Shown: one piece after another, positions 8,184-15,941 of the stretch
How the letters are laid out: every line of letters begins with the position of its first letter
How positions within the stretch are numbered: the first letter of the stretch is position 1
Source of the DNA: Nitrosomonadaceae bacterium
GTDB taxonomy: Bacteria; Pseudomonadota; Gammaproteobacteria; Burkholderiales; Usitatibacteraceae
Assembly: GCA_021300055.1 (NCBI GenBank)
Contig: JAJTHU010000157.1
Coordinates: forward strand, 1 to 26,155
DNA length: 26,155 nucleotides
Direction: 5' to 3'
Made by a program: the position numbers and the translations under genes
The notes under the pieces: model-generated
The model's database searches: none
What the model saw: the letters and a program-made list of their open reading frames with translations, nothing else
Told to the model about the DNA's origin: nothing

Positions 8184-8204
8184 CGCCCCACAACGAATGG
8201 GGCG
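8184..8204. repeat. Perfect 7-bp stem-loop upstream of the lipoprotein gene
   Basis: CGCCCCA at 8184-8190 and TGGGGCG at 8198-8204 pair perfectly around a seven-base loop. It lies immediately beyond the stop codon of the gap remnant on the minus strand and could be the old terminator of that lost gene. No clear U-run follows it. Confidence 0.45.
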
Positions 8205-8214
8205 TATTTCATGG

Positions 8215-8262
8215 TTACTTAGCACTCATTAAGGCAACGGTCGTATCCAACATCCTGTTTGT
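8215..8262 (-). pseudogene. Remnant of the 3' end of a second gap gene
   Basis: Read on the minus strand, this stretch encodes NRMLDTTVALMSAK followed by TAA. The intact gap 150 bp away ends NRMLDTTTALMAAK, so 12 of 14 residues agree while about 30 of 42 bases match, many differences being silent. The likeness goes slightly beyond the in-frame part: AATGTGTGGG near 8264-8273 mirrors the AATGAGTGGGG (NEWG) of gap, but in a shifted frame, and further upstream it is lost. The sequence just past both stop codons is also similar (AAGTACGCC against AAATACGCC). I infer the tail of a diverged or decayed tandem gap copy whose body was deleted. Confidence 0.7.
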
Positions 8263-8298
8263 CCCACACATTGTGGCTTCGGCCGCCCTGTCGGGCTT

Positions 8299-8323
8299 AA
8301 CTTGGCGATGCATCCGCCAAGTT
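8299..8323 (-). terminator. Strong stem-loop downstream of gap
   Basis: AACTTGGCG at 8299-8307 and CGCCAAGTT at 8315-8323 form a perfect nine-pair stem with a seven-base loop. It starts about 40 bases after the gap stop on the minus strand, and a smaller GCCC/GGGC hairpin follows at 8285-8296. Without a U-run it is not a textbook intrinsic terminator, but the position fits a gap transcript 3' end or processing site. Confidence 0.45.
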
Positions 8324-8362
8324 TGCCTTCGCCGCAATGAGTGGGGAACCGTGGCGTACTTC

Positions 8363-9376
8363 CTACTTCGCAGCCATCAACGCCGTCGTTGTATCCAGCA
8401 TTCTGTTACTAAACCCCCACTCATTGTCATACCAGCTGCTGACTTTGACGAGCTTACCCGACACTTTGGTCAGCGTGGCATCGAACGTCGACGAGTGGCT
8501 GTCATGGTTAAAGTCGATCGAAACCAATGGCGCTTTGTTGTAACCGAGAATGCCCTTCATGCCGGGCTCATCCGCTGCGGCTTTCATGATCGCGTTGACT
8601 TCATCAACGGTCGTGTCACGCCCTGCGATGAAAGACAAATCAACCAACGACACGTTGATGGTCGGCACACGGATGGCATAGCCATCGAGCTTGCCATTGA
8701 GTTCGGGCAGCACCAAGCCGACCGCCGCTGCTGCACCGGTTTTGGTAGGAATCATCGACATAGTGGCTGAACGCGCACGACGCAGGTCTTCGTGCATCAC
8801 GTCAGTCAGCACTTGGTCGTTTGTGTACGCGTGCACAGTGGTCATCAAGCCAGTGGTTACACCGATCTTGTCGTGCAGGGGCTTGACCAAAGGCGCGAGG
8901 CAGTTGGTGGTGCAGGAGGCGTTTGAAATCACGGTCATCGCGCTGGTGAGCACGTTGTGGTTCACGCCGTAGACGATGGTGGCATCAACATCTTTGCCGC
9001 CGGGAGCGGAGATGATGACTTTCTTCGCGCCACCCTTCAAATGCGCCGATGCTTTTTCTTTGCTGGTGAAGAAGCCTGTGCACTCGAGTACGACATCAAC
9101 ACCCAACTCACCCCAAGGCAACTGCGCAGGATCACGGTTTGCAAGCACGCGGATCTTGTCACCGTTGACGACCATGTACTCACCTTCGACCGAAACCGTT
9201 CCGGGAAACTTGCCGTGCGCGGTATCGTAACGCGTCAAGTGGGCGTTGGTCTCTACCGGGCCCAGATCGTTGATGGCGACGATCTGAATATCGTGTTTTT
9301 TGCCGGATTCGTAGTGCGCGCGAAGGATATTGCGTCCGATGCGGCCGTAGCCATTGATGGCGACTTTGATGGTCAT
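8363..9376 (-). CDS. gap: Glyceraldehyde-3-phosphate dehydrogenase, type I
   Basis: This enzyme oxidises and phosphorylates glyceraldehyde-3-phosphate with NAD(P) to 1,3-bisphosphoglycerate (EC 1.2.1.12 type). The 337-residue protein has the Rossmann motif NGYGRIGR at 8-15, AINDL at 35-39, the catalytic SNASCTTNC with Cys155, and the base His182 in TTVHAYTNDQ. The C-terminus SWYDNEWGFSNRMLDTT is intact. The ATG at 9376 has AGGA seven bases upstream. A TAAAAT at 9419-9424 (minus strand) could be its -10 box. Its 3' end is flanked by a perfect 12-bp inverted repeat (8335-8346 and 8415-8426), one arm being within the NEWG codons. A remnant of a second gap copy follows downstream. Confidence 0.97.
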   Translation of the reverse strand: MTIKVAINGYGRIGRNILRAHYESGKKHDIQIVAINDLGPVETNAHLTRYDTAHGKFPGTVSVEGEYMVVNGDKIRVLANRDPAQLPWGELGVDVVLECTGFFTSKEKASAHLKGGAKKVIISAPGGKDVDATIVYGVNHNVLTSAMTVISNASCTTNCLAPLVKPLHDKIGVTTGLMTTVHAYTNDQVLTDVMHEDLRRARSATMSMIPTKTGAAAAVGLVLPELNGKLDGYAIRVPTINVSLVDLSFIAGRDTTVDEVNAIMKAAADEPGMKGILGYNKAPLVSIDFNHDSHSSTFDATLTKVSGKLVKVSSWYDNEWGFSNRMLDTTTALMAAK

Positions 9377-9584
9377 ATGCGTGTCCTGCTGTGCGCAAAG
9401 CGCGGTTGAGAAAGTTCGATTTTAGCAAATCGACCCAAATTCCCGCTCTGCCACCTACATTACCCCTCCATTCGCCCCTGAAAATGAGCGCGCCTTGCTG
9501 GTCTCCCGCAGTCGGCGCCAAGCTGACGGCTTCAAAAGCTCGCATGCGGTCGTGCGTGAGCCTCCCCGGTAGAATGCCCGCGCC

Positions 9585-10511
9585 ATGCCCACTTCGCTCA
9601 CCGCCGCCCAAATCATCGTTCTCGCCACGCCCGTCTTTGTGGGCGCGATGTTGCTCGAGTGGGTAGTCGGCGCCGTCCGCGGCAGAAATACTTATCGACT
9701 GAACGACGCAATCAGCAGCATCGGCTGCGGACTACTCAACCAAACCTCGAATGTGCTGGTTCGCGTGCTTGGCGTCGGCGTCTATGCGGTTACCTACGAG
9801 CATTTGGCGATCGCGGAACTTCCCGCGAGCGCGTGGTGGGTATGGGCCATTGCGCTTCTCGCTTACGACTTTCTCTACTACTGGGCCCACCGCTTCGGGC
9901 ACACCGTGGCGCTGTTCTGGGCAGCGCACGTAGTGCACCACCAGAGCAATCGCTACAACTTATCAACGGCGCTGAGGCAAACCAGCTCGGGTTGGCTGTT
10001 CGGTTGGGTGTTTTATTTGCCGATGGCTGTTGCAGGCGTGCCGCCTGCGGTCTTCGCCACAGTGGCACTCATCGATTTGCTTTATCAGTTCTGGGTGCAT
10101 ACCGAACACGTCGGGCGGCTTGAGTGGTTCGACCGTTGGTTTTGCTCGCCGTCCAATCATCGCGTACATCACGCCGTTAACGACAAGTATCTCGACAAGA
10201 ACTTTGGCGGCATCCTGATCGTTTGGGATCGGCTGTTCGGCACCTTTGCCGAAGAAGACCCCGCGGAGCCGTGCGTGTACGGCACTCGCAAGCCACTCAA
10301 TAGTTGGAGCCCACTTTGGGCCAACCTGGATACCTACGCGGAATTGGCGCGCGCATCCACAGCAACAAGCCGTTGGGCAGACAAACTCCGCATTTGGTTT
10401 AAGCCGACGGTTGGCAACTGCCGGACTCGAGCCGAATCGACGCATTCAAGCTTGAGGCGATACAACCATTCGAATCGCCCGCCGCCCCGCGCGCGCAAGG
10501 CTTTGCGGTAG
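9585..10511 (+). CDS. Sterol desaturase / fatty acid hydroxylase family protein, frameshifted near its C-terminus
   Basis: An integral-membrane di-iron oxygenase of unknown substrate. The histidine clusters expected to bind the iron pair are present: WAHRFGH near residue 102, HVVHHQ near 111-116 and NHRVHHAVN near 205-213. Hydrophobic segments lie around 8-25, 50-65, 82-98 and 145-170. The frame is normal up to WFKPT at about 273-277 and then reads a basic, non-family tail to a stop at 10509-10511. Shifting the frame at about 10409-10411 restores a family-like ending (WQLPDSSRIDAFKLEA) and a further membrane segment to 10696. A base missing from a G run (ACGG for ACGGG) would explain this. 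All metal-binding histidines precede the break, so activity may survive. It starts the rdgB-hemW transcript. Confidence 0.82.
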   Translation: MPTSLTAAQIIVLATPVFVGAMLLEWVVGAVRGRNTYRLNDAISSIGCGLLNQTSNVLVRVLGVGVYAVTYEHLAIAELPASAWWVWAIALLAYDFLYYWAHRFGHTVALFWAAHVVHHQSNRYNLSTALRQTSSGWLFGWVFYLPMAVAGVPPAVFATVALIDLLYQFWVHTEHVGRLEWFDRWFCSPSNHRVHHAVNDKYLDKNFGGILIVWDRLFGTFAEEDPAEPCVYGTRKPLNSWSPLWANLDTYAELARASTATSRWADKLRIWFKPTVGNCRTRAESTHSSLRRYNHSNRPPPRARKALR

Positions 10512-10696
10512 TGCTGTTCTTGCTCACCATGGCCTCAGCGTTAATCGTGCTGTGGAATGCCCACCGGATGACCGTTGAACAGCTGAGCGGCGCAACGCTG
10601 ATGGTCGTCGGCGCGCTGTGGGTCATCGACAAACTACTCGCCACACCGCCCGAGGGCAATCACGCGCCGCAATTGCAGCCCAGCAAGGAATCCTGA
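10412..10696 (+). other. Detached C-terminal segment of the sterol-desaturase-like gene
   Basis: In the frame one base away from the upstream gene, this segment reads WQLPDSSRIDAFKLEA, then a hydrophobic stretch FAVVLFLLTMASALIVLW, then a second hydrophobic segment ATLMVVGALWVIDKLL, ending with TGA at 10694-10696. Long members of the family end with a similar pair of membrane segments. A GTG at 10511 could start a 61-residue piece, but no ribosome binding site supports it. I read it as the original C-terminus, cut off by a one-base loss. Confidence 0.7.
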
Positions 10697-10700
10697 GATC

Positions 10701-11315
10701 GTGAATCGCATCGTGATCGCCTCCAACAACGCGGGCAAGCTGCGCGAGTTCAGCGCATTACTGCAACCTTTTGATTTCGAAGCGGTGCCGCAAGCCGCGC
10801 TGGGCATCACGGAAGCGGATGAACCTTTTGCTACCTTTGTTGAAAACGCGCTTGCCAAAGCACGTCATGCCTCGCGCGCAGCCGGCCTACCCGCCCTCGC
10901 CGATGATTCCGGCATTTGCGTGCCTGCGCTTGGCGGCGCTCCGGGCGTTTGGTCGGCCCGTTACGCACAAAACAGCGCGGGAGAACCTAAGAGCGACGCG
11001 CGCAATAACGAAAAGCTTGTTCGCGAAATCGCACAACATGCTGACAAACGGGCCTATTACTACTGCGCGCTGGTCATGGTGCGCAGCGCAGACGATCCGC
11101 AGCCGCTGATTGCGGATGGTGAGTGGTGGGGCGAAATCATCGCCACACCGCGTGGAGCCGGTGGCTTTGGCTACGATCCGCACTTTCTGGTCCCAGCGTA
11201 TCAGCAGACAGCGGCAGAGCTGCCGAGCGAGACCAAGAACCGCATCAGCCACCGCGGCCAAGCGATGCAAGTCCTCAAAGGCAAACTCGCCAATCTGCGC
11301 GGCGTTTCAGCCTAA
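10701..11315 (+). CDS. rdgB: XTP/dITP diphosphatase (non-canonical purine NTP pyrophosphatase)
   Basis: This cytosolic house-cleaning enzyme hydrolyses ITP, dITP and XTP to monophosphates and pyrophosphate (EC 3.6.1.66), keeping deaminated purines out of DNA and RNA. The 204-residue protein has the Ham1 family motifs: IASNNAGKLREF at 6-17, FVENALAKARHA near 46-57, LADDSGICVPALGGAPGVWSARY from 66, with the metal/catalytic Asp pair 68-69, and FGYDPHFLVP plus SHRGQAM near the C-terminus. The start is GTG, four bases after the TGA at 10694-10696, with AAGGA upstream. This spacing ties it to the desaturase-like gene. The stop codon directly touches the ATG of hemW. Confidence 0.95.
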   Translation: MNRIVIASNNAGKLREFSALLQPFDFEAVPQAALGITEADEPFATFVENALAKARHASRAAGLPALADDSGICVPALGGAPGVWSARYAQNSAGEPKSDARNNEKLVREIAQHADKRAYYYCALVMVRSADDPQPLIADGEWWGEIIATPRGAGGFGYDPHFLVPAYQQTAAELPSETKNRISHRGQAMQVLKGKLANLRGVSA

Positions 11316-12575
11316 ATGCCCCCAAACTTCTCACCGATACTCGGGTTTGGCGTTCGCGATCAGACTACGTTGCTGGCGGCACTGCCGCCGCTGTCGCTGT
11401 ACATCCACATTCCGTGGTGCATCAAGAAGTGTCCGTACTGTGACTTCAACTCGCATGAAGTCAAGCCGGTACCCCACAAACAGACCATTCCGATTGCATC
11501 GGGGGCCACAGCGGGGTTTGATGAGCAGCGCTACATCGACGCCCTCATCGCGGACCTCGACGCCACGCTGCCAAAAGTCTGGGGGCGTCGCATCCACACC
11601 ATCTTCGTCGGCGGAGGCACACCGAGTGTGTTTTCAGCGGCGGGCATCGACGCCATCCTCGCGGCAGTACGCGCACGTTTGCCACTGAACGCGGATGCCG
11701 AGATCACGCTCGAGGCCAACCCCGGCACATTTGAAGCTAAAAAATTCAAGGGCTACCGCGACGCCGGCGTGAACCGCCTCTCGATCGGCATTCAGAGCTT
11801 CAACGCCAAACATCTGCGGGCGCTCGGTCGGGTTCACGATGCAACCGAAGCGCGGCGCGCAGTCGGAATCGCGCAGGCGTGTTTTGACAACATCAATCTC
11901 GATCTGATGTACGCGCTACCGCAACAGACGCTTGACGAATGCGCCGCCGATATCGACACCGCGCTCTCGTTCGGCACAAATCACTTATCCATCTACCACC
12001 TTACGCTTGAGCCGAACACGCTGTTTCACGCCAAGCCGCCTTTGCTGCCCGATGACGAACTGGCAGCGGACATGCAGGACATGATCGCGCAGAAGTTGTC
12101 CCAAGCAGGTTACGCACACTACGAAACGTCCGCCTATGCCAAGCCCGGCAAGTTGTCGCAACACAACCTCAACTATTGGCAGTTCGGCGACTACATCGGC
12201 ATTGGCGCGGGCGCACACGGCAAGATTTCGTTCCCAGACAAAATCACGCGCGAAATGCGCTTCAAGCAGCCCAAAGCCTTTATGGATGCTGCCCTGGGTG
12301 TCGATCCGACAAAGCTCAACGCGATTCAGGAATCCACCACCGTCGCCGCGCGCGATTTGCCGTTTGAATTCATGATGAACGCGCTGCGCTTGAATGACGG
12401 CTTTCCCGCAGCACTATTCACTGAACGCACAGGGCTACCCATCAATGTCATTGCGCGCGAACTACAACAAGCCGAGGACATGGGACTGCTGCTGCGCGAC
12501 CACCAGCACATCGCGCCGAGTGAAAAAGGGCGGCTGTTTTTGAATGAATTGCTGCAGATTTTCTTGGCGCACTAA
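11316..12575 (+). CDS. hemW: Radical SAM heme chaperone HemW
   Basis: HemW is an oxygen-independent coproporphyrinogen III oxidase look-alike that binds heme and delivers it to respiratory proteins. The 419-residue protein carries the radical SAM cluster motif CIKKCPYC (C35, C39, C42) followed by DFNSH, which is typical of HemW. It also has GGGTPS for SAM binding, EANPG and RLSIGIQSF downstream, and the HemW C-terminal domain after LNYWQFGDYIGIGAGAHG. The ATG abuts the rdgB stop (TAAATG), so translation is coupled. An extra stretch of about 20 residues follows the cysteine motif (residues 50-70). Older annotations call such genes hemN; the single motif pattern and the neighbour rdgB favour hemW. 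It converges on the GGDEF-EAL gene with only 15 bp between. Confidence 0.93.
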   Translation: MPPNFSPILGFGVRDQTTLLAALPPLSLYIHIPWCIKKCPYCDFNSHEVKPVPHKQTIPIASGATAGFDEQRYIDALIADLDATLPKVWGRRIHTIFVGGGTPSVFSAAGIDAILAAVRARLPLNADAEITLEANPGTFEAKKFKGYRDAGVNRLSIGIQSFNAKHLRALGRVHDATEARRAVGIAQACFDNINLDLMYALPQQTLDECAADIDTALSFGTNHLSIYHLTLEPNTLFHAKPPLLPDDELAADMQDMIAQKLSQAGYAHYETSAYAKPGKLSQHNLNYWQFGDYIGIGAGAHGKISFPDKITREMRFKQPKAFMDAALGVDPTKLNAIQESTTVAARDLPFEFMMNALRLNDGFPAALFTERTGLPINVIARELQQAEDMGLLLRDHQHIAPSEKGRLFLNELLQIFLAH

Positions 12576-12590
12576 CTCAGCCGACAGCGC

Positions 12591-15413
12591 TCACAAAAAC
12601 GCCGCTTCAAACTCCTCTGGCGGCAATGGCTTGGAGAAGTAAAAGCCTTGGTATTCATCGCACTCTAAGTCACGCAGCGCACGGTATTGCGCTTCGGTCT
12701 CCACACCTTCAGCCACCACGTTGAGCTTTAGCGAATGCGTCATCGCAATAATGGCGCGGATGATCGCTTCATCGTTCGGGTCGGCGCCGATGTCGCGCAC
12801 AAAGCTTGAGTCAACCTTGATCGAGTCGACCGGTAACTGACGCAGGTACGACAGCGACGAGTAACCGGTACCAAAGTCGTCGATGGCGATGCCCACACCC
12901 AGCTCGCCCAAGTGCTTCAACGCGGCACTCGTTTCTTCACCACTCTTGAGAAGCATGCTTTCGGTGAGTTCTAGTTCAACATCGTGCGGGTCGAGGCCAG
13001 TCTTCTGCAGACTGCTTTCGATCGTTGTCACCAAGCGCTTGGCGTCGAACATCTGCCCCATTGAAAGATTCACTGCCACAGCAAGGTTGCGACCCGATTT
13101 TTTCTGCCACAGCGCCACTTGGCGGAACGCCTCTGCAATCACCCACTCGCCTAGCGGCACAACCAATCCAGAATCTTCAGCTACGCTCATGAAGCCCTCG
13201 GGGGTGAGCAGGCCAAGCTTCGGGTGCTGCCAGCGCACCAGCGCTTCAACACCAGTCACTTCACCCGTTTGAAAGCCAACACGCGGTTGGTAGTAGAGCA
13301 ACAACTCATTGCGGCGTAACGCCAAACGCAAAGCGGTTTCAATCTGCAAGCGCTCTTGGGCCTTGGCGTTCATCGCCTCGGAGAAAAACTGATAGTTGTT
13401 GCGCCCTTTAGCCTTGGCGTCGTACATCGCAACGTCGGCGTTCTTCATGAGCGTCTGCGCGTCGTCACCATCGTTGGGGAACACCGCAATGCCCAGCGAG
13501 CAAGAAGTGTTGAGTTGATGCTCCCCCGCTTGGATCGGTGCAGCAAGCGACGTGATCATCTTTTCCGCAACACTCTGCGTTTCTTGTCCGTCGGGAGGTA
13601 AGTTTTCGAGGATGATGGCGAACTCATCACCCCCCAAGCGTGCCACGGTATCACTCGCACGAACACACGCGCTTAGGCGCGCCGCCACTCGTTTCAATAG
13701 TTCATCGCCAACATCGTGGCCAAGCGAATCGTTGATGGTCTTGAAGCGATCAAGGTCGATAAACATGAACGCGAGGCGCGTGCCTTTACGCCGCGCGTTC
13801 TCGAGGCCAATCGCGAGGCGGTCATTGAGCAGCATGCGGTTAGGCAAGCCGGTGAGTGGGTCACGCGTGGCAAGAAACTCGACGCGCTCTTCTGCCGCCT
13901 TGCGCGCGCTAATGTTGGCGGTCGTGCCAGTCATGCGGCGCACGTAGCCACGCGCATCACGCTCGGTGACCTTGCCCGCCGAATGCAACCACGCCCAGCC
14001 ACCGTCTGTCGAAGGCACTCGGTAATCGCACACAAACTCGTTGGCTACGCCGCGCACTGTGTTTGTGAGCGCCGCTTCAAACTTGGCGCGATCCTCTGGA
14101 TGGCTCCACGACAACACTTGCTCACCGCGAAAAACCGAGCCCGGTTTGTTAGGGTCTACACCCTCGAGCTGCAGACCGAGCGTTTTCAGCCAGCCTTCAC
14201 TAAAAAACAATTCATTCGTAGAGACGTCCCAATCCCAGAGGGTCAGATTCGAGCCTGCCAGTGCGAGGTCGAGACGTTCTTTCGCGTCGCGAATCTCGGC
14301 CTCGGCGCGTAACCGATCGCTAATATCGCGGCCCACGCCGATGCAGTAACGCGAGCCGCCGATGTCGAGCGCGCGGCCGTGAAACGCGTACGGCGCTTCT
14401 TCGCCCGACTTCGCGAGCATATCGGCTTCAATGGTGAGCTCATCACCGCGTTCAATGATGCGACGAATCGCATCCGCCACGAGTGCGCGATCGTGCGGCG
14501 CGATGAAGTCCACTGCACGGCGTTGACCGATCTCCTCCTTCGCGTAACCGGTGTCACGTTGAAAGCTTTCGTTCCAACGCACCAACTTGCCGTTAACATC
14601 AAACATGAAAAACGCGCCTGGCAAGCTGGCGATGGCCGCATCGGAGAATTCTTTCTCCTCGCGAAGCCGAGCCTCGGTCGATTGCCGCATGGCAATCTCG
14701 TCTTCGAGCAACTGCTCAAGGCGAATAAACTCGCGCGCAAGATGCCCAACATGCTCTTCTCCCCGGCTCTGTGCGCTCTGTGGTGACAAGCCGTCGTCGC
14801 TCAAACTCGGGATCGCGGAAGCGCGCGGGCGGCTCTTGCCACGCACTTCGGCGCGCGCCTCGAGTCGCGCCATGACCAACTCGGCAAGGTTGATGAGTTG
14901 ATCAAGGTCACGCGGCTTGACATCTCGCGCCACCACATCCAACACGCTAAGCACACCAATGGGCGTGCGGTCTCGCGAAAACACCGCGACACCGGCGTAA
15001 AAGCAAACGTGTGGTGGTTGTGCAACCCAAGCGTGGTCGCGCGTGCGCTTATCCGCGAGCATGTCATTGATGATGACCATTCGCTCATCGCCGCGAAGCG
15101 TTGCCTCAAACGCTGGGTTACCTGAGGCATACGGTAGGAATAGCGACTCGTGACGCGGCAACTGCATGGCCGGCAACCCGACGCCCGACTTAAACCACTC
15201 GCGCGGCGATTCTCCTGCATCGTCGAAGAACGAGAGCCCAGCAAACGCCACACGCAGCCCTTGCGCCGCGCGGCGCGCGATGTCGTCGAACAGCGCCTCC
15301 GGCGGCGTATCGAGGATCTCATAGCGCGCCAACACCTTGGCCCGCGTCAGGCCTGGCGAGTTCATGGCAGATGCGAGAGATGTAATGGGAAGGCTTCCGC
15401 TAGGACCGGACAT
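12591..15413 (-). CDS. GAF-PAS-PAS-GGDEF-EAL cyclic-di-GMP signalling protein
   Basis: A 940-residue protein without membrane segments that should make or degrade cyclic-di-GMP. Residues about 24-185 form a GAF-like domain (ARYEILDTPPEALFDDIARR). A linker follows, then two PAS domains at about 255-370 and 380-505. The GGDEF domain spans about 515-680, with GGDEF intact at 594-598 and an inhibitory-site RASD at 585-588, exactly five residues before it. The EAL domain covers about 695-935, with EAL at 723-725, NLS near 782, LTES near 816, DDFG at 845-848, KVD near 866 and AEGVE at 901-905. Both activities look possible. The ATG at 15413 was used; another at 15365 would remove 16 residues. Neither has a strong ribosome binding site. 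It faces hemW and is probably its own transcript. Confidence 0.93.
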   Translation of the reverse strand: MSGPSGSLPITSLASAMNSPGLTRAKVLARYEILDTPPEALFDDIARRAAQGLRVAFAGLSFFDDAGESPREWFKSGVGLPAMQLPRHESLFLPYASGNPAFEATLRGDERMVIINDMLADKRTRDHAWVAQPPHVCFYAGVAVFSRDRTPIGVLSVLDVVARDVKPRDLDQLINLAELVMARLEARAEVRGKSRPRASAIPSLSDDGLSPQSAQSRGEEHVGHLAREFIRLEQLLEDEIAMRQSTEARLREEKEFSDAAIASLPGAFFMFDVNGKLVRWNESFQRDTGYAKEEIGQRRAVDFIAPHDRALVADAIRRIIERGDELTIEADMLAKSGEEAPYAFHGRALDIGGSRYCIGVGRDISDRLRAEAEIRDAKERLDLALAGSNLTLWDWDVSTNELFFSEGWLKTLGLQLEGVDPNKPGSVFRGEQVLSWSHPEDRAKFEAALTNTVRGVANEFVCDYRVPSTDGGWAWLHSAGKVTERDARGYVRRMTGTTANISARKAAEERVEFLATRDPLTGLPNRMLLNDRLAIGLENARRKGTRLAFMFIDLDRFKTINDSLGHDVGDELLKRVAARLSACVRASDTVARLGGDEFAIILENLPPDGQETQSVAEKMITSLAAPIQAGEHQLNTSCSLGIAVFPNDGDDAQTLMKNADVAMYDAKAKGRNNYQFFSEAMNAKAQERLQIETALRLALRRNELLLYYQPRVGFQTGEVTGVEALVRWQHPKLGLLTPEGFMSVAEDSGLVVPLGEWVIAEAFRQVALWQKKSGRNLAVAVNLSMGQMFDAKRLVTTIESSLQKTGLDPHDVELELTESMLLKSGEETSAALKHLGELGVGIAIDDFGTGYSSLSYLRQLPVDSIKVDSSFVRDIGADPNDEAIIRAIIAMTHSLKLNVVAEGVETEAQYRALRDLECDEYQGFYFSKPLPPEEFEAAFL

Positions 15414-15480
15414 GCCAAATTCAAAGTCGTTGATGGGCGGGCACTTTCAGGTATTTTTTGCCCCAAAACGCCCGTCAATA

Positions 15481-15936
15481 CTAGGGTTTTTCGGCGGGAT
15501 GCGGGGTCTGAGTCCTCTGCATCCGTTGATACACGTCGGGGTCGTGCCGTTCCATCGCCCGCGTGGGGTCGGGAAGCGGTGTGAACCCGTGTTGCGCATA
15601 AAGCGACTGTGCGTCTCGCGTCATCAGCATCCATCGCCGCAGGCCCTGCAAGTCGGGGTGGGCGTCAAGCGCGCGCATCATCTGATGGGAAATGCCGCGG
15701 TTACGGTAAGGTACGGTGACGAACACATCGCAAAGGTAGGCATATGTGGCGCGGTCAGTCACAACGCGCGCAAAACCGGCCAACGATGATCCGTCCACGA
15801 TGCACGCGCAGATCGAATGCTCGCACGCGCGTCGCAAGGTGGACTCGGGAATGCCACGCGCCCAATAGGATTCCTCCGCCAGAAAACGATGGATCTCGTC
15901 AAACGGCATCTCGGAAAGATCAAACGTGAGCCGCAT
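15481..15936 (-). CDS. GNAT-family N-acetyltransferase
   Basis: A 151-residue probable acetyl-CoA-dependent transferase. The fold is recognisable from AGFARVVTDRATYAYLCDVFVTVPYRNRGISHQMM at about 53-87 (the central part carries motif A, with R-x-R-G-x-S where most members have G-x-G/A) and the C-terminal YAQHGF near 113-118. The substrate is unknown. Its ATG at 15936 lies five bases after the hemY stop on the same strand, so it is very probably the last gene of the hemC-hemD-hemX-hemY operon. The tail after about residue 120 is hydrophilic and poorly conserved in appearance. Confidence 0.85.
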   Translation of the reverse strand: MRLTFDLSEMPFDEIHRFLAEESYWARGIPESTLRRACEHSICACIVDGSSLAGFARVVTDRATYAYLCDVFVTVPYRNRGISHQMMRALDAHPDLQGLRRWMLMTRDAQSLYAQHGFTPLPDPTRAMERHDPDVYQRMQRTQTPHPAEKP

Positions 15937-15941
15937 GGTGA

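Noticed and set aside
10511..10696. Independent 61-residue membrane protein starting at GTG 10511
   Set aside because: It lacks a ribosome binding site, and the frame upstream of it reads as the natural continuation of the desaturase-like protein.
11465..11525. Extra residues after the HemW cysteine motif as a novel domain
   Set aside because: About 20 residues without a recognisable motif; length variation at this loop is plausible and not evidence of a new function.
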